The notes under the pieces were generated by a model. That model was not told where the DNA came from. It saw only the letters and a list, made by a program, of their open reading frames with translations, and ran no database searches. A stretch of DNA of 64,000 nucleotides from Phytohabitans maris. GTDB taxonomy: Bacteria; Actinomycetota; Actinomycetes; Mycobacteriales; Micromonosporaceae. Numbering within the stretch: position 1 is the stretch's first letter; every line of letters starts with the position of its first letter. The position numbers and the translations under genes were made by a program. Location of the stretch: the NCBI RefSeq assembly GCF_031085175.1, contig NZ_JAVHUY010000004.1:186001-250000 (forward strand), written 5' to 3'. Positions 17,901-25,715 of this stretch are shown here, in pieces.

Positions 17901-19703
17901 CGCGAGCCGGCGCGCTGGTGGATCCAGGTGCCGGACGGCAACGGCGGCTGGAAGGAAGTGCCGAACCAGTTCAAGAACCCGACGGTACCGTCGGCGAAGT
18001 TCAACGAGGCGCTCTTCGCGACCGTGACGTCGAACAAGCTGCGGGTCGCGTTCACCAACAACCCGACCTTCTTCACCGCGATCTCCGAGATCCAGGTGTT
18101 CGACTCGGGTCGTGACGTGCCGCCGGTCTCGAACCAGGCCCCGGCGGTCACCGCCATCCGGGACGGCTCGCAGGACGGCAACCTGTCCACGCGCCTGGTC
18201 GGCACGGCCTCCGACGACGGCATCCCGTACGACAGCGAGCTCACCTACGGCTGGGAGACCGTCTCCAAGCCGGCGAACGCGGGCGTCATCTTCGCCGACC
18301 CGCACGCGCTCACGACCCGGGTGACCGGTACGGTCGCCGGCGACTACGTGTTCCGGTTCTTCGCCGACGACGGGGAGAAGCGGGCCGAGGCGACGGTGTC
18401 GGTGACGCTGGCCGAGAAGGAGGTCACCGCGGAGTTCGGCTCGTCCGCGGCGATCACCACCAGCGGCACCGCGTCGTGGGAGAACCACCAGCGGGTCAAC
18501 GAGGCGACCACGCCGAGCAGCTCCAACCCTGGCTCCGGCAACGGCTGGGGCAACTGGGGCCAGCCGGCGAACGGCACCAGCCCGGCCACGCAGGCGTGGA
18601 TCCAGTACAAGTGGACCGCGCCGGTGCGGCTCTCCTCGACCGACGTCTACTGGTACGACGACAACGGCGGCACCCGGCGGCCAACCGCCACGACGTACGT
18701 GATCGAGTCCTCGACCGACGGCACCACCTGGACCCCGGTCACCCTGACCGGCGGCTCGACGTACGCGAACGGCCTGGCCACCAACGCCTACAACCACTTC
18801 ACCTTCGAACCGATCACCACCAGCCACCTGCGCATCCGGATCTGGGGCGTCATGTCCGGCGGCGCCGGCACCGGCGTGCTGCGCTGGCGGGCCAACGGCG
18901 AGACCGTCGACTCGGTGCGCTCGCCGGTGCTGATCCGCACCACCGAGGGTGTGGTGCCGGCGCTGCCGAGCGAGCTCGACAGCGTCTCCGCCAGCGGTGC
19001 GCGGGGCAAGGTCGCGTTCAACTGGCAGCCGATCACGCCGGAGATGGTGGCCGAGACCAACGTCGACCCGTTCGTGGTCTACGGCACGAACGACGCCTAC
19101 GGCCTGATCGCCGAAGCGCGGGTCTACGTGCGGCCGGAGACCGCGCAGGACGGCATCTCGATCCAGGGCGCCGAGACCTTCCAGCAGAAGGTCGAGGTGG
19201 GCCAGCAGCCGTACCTGCCGGACAAGGTGGAGGTCTCGTACAACGACGGCTCCCGGGACAACCAGGCGATCGGCGTCGACTGGCGGTTCGACCCGAGCGT
19301 GGTCGACACCCCGGGCCGGTACACCGTCATCGGCGACCTCATCCTGCCCGACTACGTCAGCGAGGCCGGCACCACGCAGACCACGCTGACGCTGACGGTG
19401 GGCGACCCGCCCGTGTGGGACGTGGCGGTCCAGGCCCGGAGCCAGTGCACCGGCAGCAACGCGTACGTGGCGGTCACCGCCCGCAACGACGAGGACGTGC
19501 CGCTCACGATCGAGCTGGTCACGCCGTACGGGTCGCGGACGGTCGCCAACGTGGCGCCCGGCAAGTCCGCCTACCAGGCGTTCAACACGCGCCTGAAGAC
19601 GGTGCCGGCCGGGACGGCGACGGTGAAGGTCACCGGGACCGTGAACGGCCAGCCGGTCACCGCGCAGATTCCCGCGCAGTACCCGGCAATCACCTGCGGC
19701 TAG
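14973..19703 (+). CDS. Large secreted multidomain glycoside hydrolase, (alpha/alpha)6 type, possibly GH121-like beta-L-arabinobiosidase
   Basis: The 1576-residue exported enzyme has a signal peptide of about 33 residues ending PARADS. Residues about 35-850 look like a beta-sandwich plus (alpha/alpha)6-barrel hydrolase of the MGH1/GH63-like kind, with acidic candidates Glu376 (TTIEGVN), Asp485 (YDTNYMPG) and Glu745 (FIEDMAG). Then come an F5/8 type C domain (about 870-1045), an Ig/PKD-like domain (1053-1150), a second discoidin-like domain (1150-1310), two bacterial Ig-like group 4 domains (1315-1480) and a C-terminal beta domain shared with the next protein. GH121 HypBA2 of Bifidobacterium is also a very large secreted enzyme next to GH127, so beta-L-arabinobiosidase activity is an attractive guess. 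The family assignment is uncertain. Confidence 0.7.
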   Translation: MSRRRVRRAPVWVALTALVVGGAVGVPSPARADSPVLPGNEGDVGVYTDGLHHVMEIGDPTYSNTGDVANQLDPGVPFTAGNMHQSIFDKDLAAGGTDYYLDRILGVQGTLGSAVLMTRGRSLYMRGASNNNFTVMGFAGSAYVGGPNNLGNLYTVTVPGQTVTEVNANRFNAPSHAKSRYTIGTTGVTANLTKFITYDNVAVTAITFDNPGDAPATFTVRAASPLATQAGQGTAELTGTRTITSGANNGLVDTPWDSIRTSLTGAGFTRAGTNLDREVTVPAGGSVALSVVGAVSSATLPKTVESYNEYARLSPAEAVRTGITAFNRQWAADVPYIDVPDPALEKAIVYRWWGERYNSLDANASGYVYQYPTTIEGVNLYQNSVALTQPMHLQDTKWLRTPYLPYGQILNIGELSGSSAFLDSPGHTSWNNHYSQYIGTAGLEAYNVHGGGTEVATKFAHYFEGDGVGQLEHYDGNHDNLIAYDTNYMPGNDADAITFGFPKANAGAPGARTIERPESAYVWGAFDAARQLYQIGGADQSKVDQMAASANGIRDAVLNRLWSPDARMFLAGTSHGATSAASSNGRANPLPESARTLIPSKESNLYDVYAQNLIPFDQWQTYVDGFRFLTYGDNFPIFPFYTANQYDRAAYGIGGSNNFSNINFTVQYRGVRSALRHYDPEQKYVDPAYAKRLLDWMAWSIYPNADLRVANQAEYYSNWNPTTKTYNRNNPNHVMLGNMNYIFIEDMAGIQPRSDDKIELWPIKFGYDHFMANNLRYHGQDVTIVWDPDGSNYGLGAGYSLFLNGEKKVSTDKLGKLTFDPKTNQVQAEAGLTVTFTAATGSDFPSAVETPIQDERVVSYLKTAGVDLSEDGPNLATGATLGSSYTQQGVRPTPWRQFHTPGSSTTAMNYTPGAIKETERPVSLAAVNDGVTANEPYWGNYGTAEKNGYVELDLGSAKSFDNVKVTFVSDRQAGGYREPARWWIQVPDGNGGWKEVPNQFKNPTVPSAKFNEALFATVTSNKLRVAFTNNPTFFTAISEIQVFDSGRDVPPVSNQAPAVTAIRDGSQDGNLSTRLVGTASDDGIPYDSELTYGWETVSKPANAGVIFADPHALTTRVTGTVAGDYVFRFFADDGEKRAEATVSVTLAEKEVTAEFGSSAAITTSGTASWENHQRVNEATTPSSSNPGSGNGWGNWGQPANGTSPATQAWIQYKWTAPVRLSSTDVYWYDDNGGTRRPTATTYVIESSTDGTTWTPVTLTGGSTYANGLATNAYNHFTFEPITTSHLRIRIWGVMSGGAGTGVLRWRANGETVDSVRSPVLIRTTEGVVPALPSELDSVSASGARGKVAFNWQPITPEMVAETNVDPFVVYGTNDAYGLIAEARVYVRPETAQDGISIQGAETFQQKVEVGQQPYLPDKVEVSYNDGSRDNQAIGVDWRFDPSVVDTPGRYTVIGDLILPDYVSEAGTTQTTLTLTVGDPPVWDVAVQARSQCTGSNAYVAVTARNDEDVPLTIELVTPYGSRTVANVAPGKSAYQAFNTRLKTVPAGTATVKVTGTVNGQPVTAQIPAQYPAITCG

Positions 19704-19713
19704 CTCCTTCGAG

Positions 19714-19747
19714 AGGTGGCGGCACCGGGCAACCGGCGCCGCCACCT
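19714..19747 (+). terminator. Hairpin terminator candidate after large secreted hydrolase
   Basis: AGGTGGCGGC (19714-19723) and GCCGCCACCT (19738-19747) form a perfect 10-bp stem with a 14-base loop, 11 bp after the stop codon and 28 bp before the next start. There is no T-tract, as is common in actinobacteria. Confidence 0.6.
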
Positions 19748-19775
19748 TCCCCCACCGAACGCGGGAGATCACACC

Positions 19776-22700
19776 GTGAAAGCCTTCCTGAGACGCTGCG
19801 CGGCCGCCGGGCTCCTCGCCGGCGTGCTGGTCGCGGTCCCCGCACCGGCCCAGGCCGCCGACTCGTACCCGTTCACCGACACCACGAACCCGATCCTCGG
19901 CGACGGCAGCTACTACTCGGCCGACCCGGCGCCGCTCGTCGTGCCGGCCGGCGCCCCCGGCAACACCAGCGGCCGCGACGAGCTCTACATCTACACCGGG
20001 CACGACGAGGCCGGACCCACCACCAACGACTTCGTCATGAACGAGTGGGGCGCCTTCCGCACCACCGACGTCCAATCCGGACAGTGGACCCACTATCCCT
20101 CGCTGATGCGCCCGGAGCAGGTCTTCGCCTGGGCCACGCCCGGTCGCGCGTACGCCGGCCAGGTGGTCCGGGGCGTGGACGGGCGCTACTACTGGTACGT
20201 ACCGATCAACGAGCGGGAGAGCCCGGCGTCCGACAAGTTCGCGATCGGCGTGGCCGTGTCGGACAGCCCGACCGGACCGTGGACCGACCACGCCGGTGGG
20301 CCGATCATCTCCCAGCGGGTACCCACCGCCAACACCATCCACAACATCGACCCGACGATCCTGGTCGAGGGGGAGCGGGTCGTCGTCTACTGGGGATCGT
20401 TCGGCAACCTGCGGATGCTGGAGTTCCAGGCGGACATGAAGACCCCGGTCGGCACCCCGCGCACCGTCACCGGCCTGACCGGCTTCTTCGAGGCGGCCTG
20501 GCTCTTCAAGCGGGGGACCACCTACTACCTGGCGTACGCCGGCAACAACGCCGGCCCGACCTCGGCCTGCACCCCGGCGAACTACCACGCCTGCATCGCG
20601 TACGCCACGGCCGCCGCGCCGGAGGGGCCGTGGACCTACCGCGGCACGATGCTCCGGCCGGTCTCCTCGACCACCAGCCACCCGGGCATCCTGGAGTTCG
20701 ACGGCGAGTGGTACATCGCCTACCACACCGCCGACGCGGTGGGCGGCGGCCACTTCCGCCGTTCCGTCGCGATCGACAAGGTCGAGTGGGACGACGCGCA
20801 GACGCCACCGCGGATGAAGCTCGTCACGCCCACCCCGGCCAAGGGGCGCGACCTCACGCCCCGGGCGAACATCGCACAGGAGGCGAAGGCGACCGTCTCC
20901 AACGAGCCGGTGCCGACCCAGTACTGGATCAAGGCGCTCAACGACGAGATCGTCCGCGCCAACCCGCTGCCGCCGGACATGTGGGGCACCTGGACCGGCG
21001 ACAACCCGCCCCAGCAGTGGGCCCAGTACACCTGGGACCAGCCGATGCGGATCTCCGGTTCGCAGATCGACTTCTGGAACGACCAGCCGCAGGGGACCGG
21101 CGTCGGCGTCGCGGCACCGGCCCGCTGGCGCGTCCAGTACTGGAACCTCGACAGTGGACAGTGGGCGGACGTGCCCAACCCGAGCGGCTTCCCGACGGGC
21201 ACGCAGGGCTTCCAGAGCACCACGTTCGACCCGGTGACGACCACGCAGGTACGGGCGACGTTCGACGCCTCGACCAACGGCAGCACGTACTCGGCGGTGG
21301 CGGTCGAGGAGTGGAAGGTCCTGGCGGCGCAGCCGTCGCCCGTCACGCCGCCGGAGATGACGGTCGAGGTGGGGGAGCGGGAGCTACCGGGCACGGTGCC
21401 GGTCTCGTTCGGCGCCCCTTCCGGCGGCGAAACCCTTCAGGTGCCGGTCTTCTGGGACCCGGTGACCGACGAGCAGGTCGCCGCGCCCGGCACGTTCACC
21501 GTCCAGGGCACGGTGCTCGGGTACGCCGCCGGCCGGATCTCCGCGCGGGTCCGGGTCATCTCGCCGAGCGACACCGAGGGCGACGGGACCGCGCCGGCGC
21601 TGACGCTCACCCCCAGCGGCAGCGCGGGCAGCGCCGGCTGGTACCGGTCCGCGGTGCGGGTCCGGGCGGCCGGGGTCGACGACCGGGGCGGGCGGCTGAC
21701 CATCGAGTCCACGGTGGACGGTGGGCAGCCGGCGGTCGTGCGGGACGTGCGGTACACCGACGTCGACGTCTCCGGGGACGGGCGGCACACCGTCACGGCC
21801 ACCGCGACCGACCGCGCCGGCAACGTCTCGGCGCCGGCGAGCCTGGCCGTCCGCATCGACGCCACGCCGCCGGTCAGCGCCGCCTCCGTCAACAGCGTCA
21901 CGCGGGCGGTCATGCTCCTGTCGACCGACGCCACCTCCGGGGTGGCGCGGATCGAGTACGCCGTCGACACCGGGGCGTGGACGCCCTACACCGGTGCGAT
22001 CGCGGCGCCGGACAGCGGCCGGCACACGGTGTCGTTCCGGGCGGTCGACACGGCCGGAAACCTGGAGACGGCCAAGAGCGCCACCATCCCGGCGGACCTG
22101 TCCGGGCCGCTCACCGGCAACATCGGGCCGATCGGGACGCCGACCGCGTCGTACACGGCCGGCTGGAACAGCGTCACCGCGCTCAACGACGGCGCCGACC
22201 CGGCCAACCCGAGCCAGGCGCAGATCTGGGGCACCTGGTCCGGCAACCGGCCGGCGACCCAGTGGGTGCAGTACGACTGGGCCCGCCCGGTGCGGATAAC
22301 CGGTACCGAGCTCAAGTTCTGGCGGGACTCCAACCAAGGCAGCGGCGACGGCGTCGCCCAGCCCGACGGGTGGGTCCTGCAGTACTGGGACGGGGCCACC
22401 TCGGCCTGGCGTGACGTGACCGGCGCGTCCCCGTACGGCACGAGCACCACCGCGTTCAACGACGTCACCTTCGACCCGGTCACCACCCCGCGGGTGCGGG
22501 CGACCATCCGGGCCAACGGCAACGGCACCACCTATTCGGCGGTCGCGATCACCGAATGGCGGGTCTTCGCCGACGATCCGGGCACCCAGCCGGCGCGGGT
22601 GCCGGTCACGGTCACCGTCCAGGCGCGATGCGTCGCCGGCAAGGCGTACGTCGCGGTACGGGCTCGCAACGACCACGACACACCAGTGAAGATCATCTTC

Positions 22701-22886
22701 GAGACGGCGTACGGCGACCGGACGTTCGCGAGCGTCGCCCCGGACGCCAACGCCTACCAGTCGTTCGCCACCAGGTCGGCCTCGGTCGCGGCCGGCTCGG
22801 CCACGGTCCGCGCCACCGGGACGGTGGCCGGCGAGGAGGTGACGACTGTCCACACGGCGGAGTTCCCCGGCGTGGCCTGCGCCTGA
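19776..22886 (+). CDS. Secreted GH43 glycosidase (alpha-L-arabinofuranosidase/xylosidase type) with two discoidin-like domains
   Basis: The 1036-residue exported protein starts at GTG 19776 behind GGGAGA and has a signal peptide ending AQAAD (about residue 28). The five-bladed GH43 domain (about 30-360) shows the three catalytic acids: Asp in SYYSADPAPLV (base), Asp in HNIDPTILVEG (pKa modulator) and Glu in GFFEAAWLFKRG (acid). Two paralogous F5/8-like carbohydrate-binding domains follow (about 370-515 and 785-930), each with an IWGTW/MWGTW core. Between them are an Ig-like group 4 domain and OmpL47-like repeats (DATPPVS). The last 90 residues resemble the end of the upstream hydrolase. It probably trims terminal arabinofuranosyl residues outside the cell. 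Confidence 0.88.
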   Translation: MKAFLRRCAAAGLLAGVLVAVPAPAQAADSYPFTDTTNPILGDGSYYSADPAPLVVPAGAPGNTSGRDELYIYTGHDEAGPTTNDFVMNEWGAFRTTDVQSGQWTHYPSLMRPEQVFAWATPGRAYAGQVVRGVDGRYYWYVPINERESPASDKFAIGVAVSDSPTGPWTDHAGGPIISQRVPTANTIHNIDPTILVEGERVVVYWGSFGNLRMLEFQADMKTPVGTPRTVTGLTGFFEAAWLFKRGTTYYLAYAGNNAGPTSACTPANYHACIAYATAAAPEGPWTYRGTMLRPVSSTTSHPGILEFDGEWYIAYHTADAVGGGHFRRSVAIDKVEWDDAQTPPRMKLVTPTPAKGRDLTPRANIAQEAKATVSNEPVPTQYWIKALNDEIVRANPLPPDMWGTWTGDNPPQQWAQYTWDQPMRISGSQIDFWNDQPQGTGVGVAAPARWRVQYWNLDSGQWADVPNPSGFPTGTQGFQSTTFDPVTTTQVRATFDASTNGSTYSAVAVEEWKVLAAQPSPVTPPEMTVEVGERELPGTVPVSFGAPSGGETLQVPVFWDPVTDEQVAAPGTFTVQGTVLGYAAGRISARVRVISPSDTEGDGTAPALTLTPSGSAGSAGWYRSAVRVRAAGVDDRGGRLTIESTVDGGQPAVVRDVRYTDVDVSGDGRHTVTATATDRAGNVSAPASLAVRIDATPPVSAASVNSVTRAVMLLSTDATSGVARIEYAVDTGAWTPYTGAIAAPDSGRHTVSFRAVDTAGNLETAKSATIPADLSGPLTGNIGPIGTPTASYTAGWNSVTALNDGADPANPSQAQIWGTWSGNRPATQWVQYDWARPVRITGTELKFWRDSNQGSGDGVAQPDGWVLQYWDGATSAWRDVTGASPYGTSTTAFNDVTFDPVTTPRVRATIRANGNGTTYSAVAITEWRVFADDPGTQPARVPVTVTVQARCVAGKAYVAVRARNDHDTPVKIIFETAYGDRTFASVAPDANAYQSFATRSASVAAGSATVRATGTVAGEEVTTVHTAEFPGVACA

Positions 22887-22948
22887 ACCACCATTCCCAC
22901 CACCCACGAAGGGTCCCACCAAACCCACGAAAGGCAACGGAGCATCAC

Positions 22949-23578
22949 ATGAGCAGAAGACGCAAGCGGATGGTCGCGGCGGGTGCCGCGGCCGCCGTCC
23001 TGGCCGGGCCGATGGCGCTGCAGTCGCCGGCACTGGCCGCGCCCGGCGACAGTGACGACGTGCGGGTCACCGTCGACATCGAGGAGATCCGGGAACCGGG
23101 CGTGCTCGCCATGTCCATCGCCGGCGACTCGGTCGCGCTGGCCGAGGAGGGCTCGACCCTGCTGGTCCGGCAGTTCGTCGGTAGCCTGCCGACCGTCACC
23201 GTCACCGACACCCGGATCGCCGAGGAGGTGCCGGACGGGGCCGCCTGGGCGGTACTGGGCAGCGCCACCGACTTCGTCGGCGACGCCGGCCAGGCGCCGA
23301 TCAGCGCCGGGCACCTCGGCTGGACGCCGCACCTGGTCGACGGCGGCGACTCCGGCCTGGTCACCGAGGGCGAGGAGGTCGTGACCGTCCTCGACGAGCC
23401 GACCCAGCCCGGCAACAATGTCGGTCTGGTCGACCAGGAGCTGCTGGTGTCGACGTTCGACTCCGAGGCCGTCACCGGCGACTCCTACTCCGTCAACGCC
23501 AACCTGTTCCTGCGCGCCCCGATCGACGTCGCGGCCGGCTCGTACACCTCGACGTTGACCTTGTCCTTGTTCGAATGA
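22949..23578 (+). CDS. Exported WxL-like beta-sandwich surface protein
   Basis: The 209-residue protein has a signal peptide ending ALAAPGD (about residue 32), and the mature part is acidic and beta-rich. The C-terminal pattern SVNANLFLRAPIDVAAGSYTSTLTLSLFE resembles the end of WxL-domain proteins, which finish with a similar 'G-Y-T-x-T-L-T' strand. The Trp-x-Leu motifs are not obvious, so membership is only by overall shape. An RBS-like ACGGAG lies upstream of the ATG. The next gene encodes the expected partner class (DUF916-like), 52 bp downstream, which supports the assignment. It may be a cell-wall-associated adhesin or scaffold. Confidence 0.55.
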   Translation: MSRRRKRMVAAGAAAAVLAGPMALQSPALAAPGDSDDVRVTVDIEEIREPGVLAMSIAGDSVALAEEGSTLLVRQFVGSLPTVTVTDTRIAEEVPDGAAWAVLGSATDFVGDAGQAPISAGHLGWTPHLVDGGDSGLVTEGEEVVTVLDEPTQPGNNVGLVDQELLVSTFDSEAVTGDSYSVNANLFLRAPIDVAAGSYTSTLTLSLFE

Positions 23579-23584
23579 CGCACC

Positions 23585-23613
23585 GGTGGGGCCGCGGCGG
23601 TGCGGCCCCCACC
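23585..23613 (+). terminator. Hairpin between the WxL-like and DUF916-like genes
   Basis: GGTGGGGCCGC and GCGGCCCCCACC pair with one bulged C around a 6-base loop, 6 bp after the first stop and 17 bp before the next start. It is probably an attenuator or mRNA processing site. Confidence 0.5.
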
Positions 23614-23630
23614 ACCCCCGGAGGTCCGCC

Positions 23631-24665
23631 ATGACCCGACGCCCGCCGCGGCTGCTCGCGGTGCTGGCCGCGGCACTCGTCGCCGTGCCGGCCGCACCCA
23701 CCGGCGCCATGGCGGCGCCGTCGCCGACCGCGCCCGCCCTCACCTGGGCCGTCCAGCCGGCCGACGAGCGGGGCCCGGACGGCCGCCGCTGGATGGAGCA
23801 CACGCTGGACGCGGGCCAGGTGGTGACCGAACGGCTGGCGGTGCGCAACTTCAGCGACCGCCCCGCCGAGTTCTCGCTGAAGGCGGCCGACGGCTACCTC
23901 ACCGACAAGGGCCGCTTCAACATGCTCCCGTCCAGCCAGAAGTCCGTGGACGGCGGCACCTGGATCCGGGTCCAGGAGAAGGTGACGGTCGCGGCCAAGG
24001 GCACGGCGGTCGTGCCGTTCACCATCACCGTGCCGCGGGACGCCCGGCCGGGCGACCACCCGGCCGGCATCGCGGCGACGGTCACCGCCACCGGGGGTAC
24101 GGTCGCGGTCGAGAGCCGGGTCGGCTTCCGGGTCATGATGCGGGTCAGCGGCACGGTCACCGCGTCGCTGGCCGTCGACGGCCTCACCACGACGTACCGG
24201 CGCTCGTGGAACCCCTTCTCGGCCGGCTCGATCCTGGTCCGGTACACGGTGACCAACGACGGCAGCGTCGCGGCGACCGGCACCGCGGAGGTGACCACGT
24301 CGGAGCTGTTCGGCGCGGCCGAGCACGGCGCCCGGGCCGAGGTCGCGCGGACCCTGCCGGGCGGCGGCCGCGAGGTCGAGGTACGGGTCGCCGGCGTGTG
24401 GGCGCTGGGCCCCCTCGCCACGACCGTCGACCTGACCCCGGCCGCGCTGGAGAGCGCCGAGGTCCGCCCCACCTCGGCGACCGTGACGGTGTGGACGCTG
24501 CCCTGGCCGCAGCTGCTCCTGGCCGCCCTCCTCGCCGCCGTGGCACTCACCGCCCGAACCGCCGTACGCCGGCGCCGGCGGCGGCTCGCCGAGCTGCTCG
24601 CCCGCGCCCGCGACGAGGGGCGCGCCGAGGCCCACGCGACCACCTCCGGTCCCGCCGGGGGATAG
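23631..24665 (+). CDS. DUF916/WxL-interacting-like membrane-anchored surface protein
   Basis: The 344-residue protein has the full layout of WxL-interacting proteins: a signal peptide (1-28), a DUF916-like beta domain (about 35-150), a second Ig-like domain (about 155-285), one transmembrane helix (about 290-310, LPWPQLLLAALLAAVALTA) and a basic cytoplasmic tail. The DUF916 signature is seen in WIRVQEKVTVAAKGTAVVPF and VPRDARPGDHPAGIA. In Firmicutes such proteins pair with WxL proteins and bind peptidoglycan. Here it follows a WxL-like gene. The ATG at 23631 has GGAGG 6 bases upstream. Confidence 0.75.
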   Translation: MTRRPPRLLAVLAAALVAVPAAPTGAMAAPSPTAPALTWAVQPADERGPDGRRWMEHTLDAGQVVTERLAVRNFSDRPAEFSLKAADGYLTDKGRFNMLPSSQKSVDGGTWIRVQEKVTVAAKGTAVVPFTITVPRDARPGDHPAGIAATVTATGGTVAVESRVGFRVMMRVSGTVTASLAVDGLTTTYRRSWNPFSAGSILVRYTVTNDGSVAATGTAEVTTSELFGAAEHGARAEVARTLPGGGREVEVRVAGVWALGPLATTVDLTPAALESAEVRPTSATVTVWTLPWPQLLLAALLAAVALTARTAVRRRRRRLAELLARARDEGRAEAHATTSGPAGG

Positions 24666-24674
24666 GGTTGCCGG

Positions 24675-25559
24675 GTGGACCTTGGCATCCATTTCCTGAA
24701 CTTCACCAACCCCGGCGGCGACGCGGCCATCGCCCCGCTGCTGGCCGACACCGCGAAGGCCGCCGACGACGGCGGCTTCGCCCTCTTCACGGTCATGGAC
24801 CACTTCTTCCAGATGGAACAGGTGTGGCCCGCCGAAAACCCGATGCTCGAGGGGTACAGCGCGCTCGCCTACGCCGCCGCGCACACCTCCCGCGTCGAGC
24901 TGGCGACGCTGGTGACCGGCGTGACCTACCGCCACCCGGGGCTGCTGGCCAAGACCGTGACGACGCTCGACGTGCTCTCCGGCGGCCGGGCCGTGCTGGG
25001 CCTCGGCGCCGCCTGGTACGAGCGGGAGCACCGTGGGCTGGGCGTGCCGTTCCCGCCGCTGGCCGAGCGGTTCGAGCGGCTGGAGGAGACGCTGCGGATC
25101 TGCCTGCAGATGTGGAGCGACGACGACGGCGCGTACGCCGGCCGCCACTACACGCTCGCCGAGACCCTCAACCGCCCACGGTCGCTGCAACGCCCCCGCC
25201 CGCCGATCCTCATCGGGGGCAACGGCGAGCAGAAGACGCTCCGCCTGGTCGCCAAGTACGCCGACGCCTGCAACTTCACGGTCAACGAGCCGGACGTGGT
25301 CCGCCACAAGGTCGGCGTGCTGCGCCGCCACTGCGAGCGCGAAGGCCGCGACATCGGCGACATCCGGATCACCGTGCAGAACTCCGTCGACCCGACCCAG
25401 GACCCGGACGCCTTTCTCCGCCGCGCCGAGGAGCTGGCCGCGCTCGGCGTGCGCCACCTGCACATGCGCGCCCCCCAACCGGACCCGGCCGGCTTCGTGG
25501 CCCGCGTGGTCGAGTCGGTCAAGCCCGCGATGGACCAGATCGAGCCCGCCAAGCTCTGA
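24675..25559 (+). CDS. LLM-class F420-dependent oxidoreductase
   Basis: The 294-residue luciferase-like TIM-barrel protein starts at GTG 24675. Characteristic parts are the N-terminal LGIHFLNF, the VMDHFFQ segment, LSGGRAVLGLGAAWYEREHRGLG (about residues 100-122), and PPILIGGNGEQKTLRLVAKYADACNF (about 175-200), typical of the TIGR03560-like F420 group. It would use the deazaflavin F420 rather than FMN, as is common in actinomycetes. The substrate is unknown. It begins 9 bp after the DUF916-like gene and may be read through from it, although no functional link is apparent. Confidence 0.88.
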   Translation: MDLGIHFLNFTNPGGDAAIAPLLADTAKAADDGGFALFTVMDHFFQMEQVWPAENPMLEGYSALAYAAAHTSRVELATLVTGVTYRHPGLLAKTVTTLDVLSGGRAVLGLGAAWYEREHRGLGVPFPPLAERFERLEETLRICLQMWSDDDGAYAGRHYTLAETLNRPRSLQRPRPPILIGGNGEQKTLRLVAKYADACNFTVNEPDVVRHKVGVLRRHCEREGRDIGDIRITVQNSVDPTQDPDAFLRRAEELAALGVRHLHMRAPQPDPAGFVARVVESVKPAMDQIEPAKL

Positions 25560-25598
25560 CGAACTGGCCGAGCGATCACCGTTACCCTCCCCACGTCC

Positions 25599-25652
25599 GT
25601 GATCGAAGCTCCCGTCAAGTCGTTCTAACGACTTGAAGGGAGCTTCGATCAC
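25599..25652. repeat. 54-bp palindromic repeat, copy 1 (between convergent genes)
   Basis: Outer arms GTGATCGAAGCTCCC and GGGAGCTTCGATCAC are perfect 15-bp complements. The inner arms TCAAGTCGTT and AACGACTTGA are also perfect, with one G/A mismatch between the two stems and CT at the centre. Nearly identical elements lie at 55185 and 58919. It is placed between converging genes and could terminate transcription from both sides. Confidence 0.9.
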
Positions 25653-25715
25653 TGCCCACCCCGCGGCGGCGCGCGGCGGCGAGGGAGCCACCGCGGTGCC
25701 TCGGGTCTTCGGGGG

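Noticed and set aside
15015..20753. A 1912-codon open frame on the minus strand across the secreted hydrolase genes
   Set aside because: It is antisense to two clear genes with signal peptides and catalytic motifs, consists of low-complexity Arg/Gly/Val-rich text, and reflects the GC-rich third positions of the real genes.
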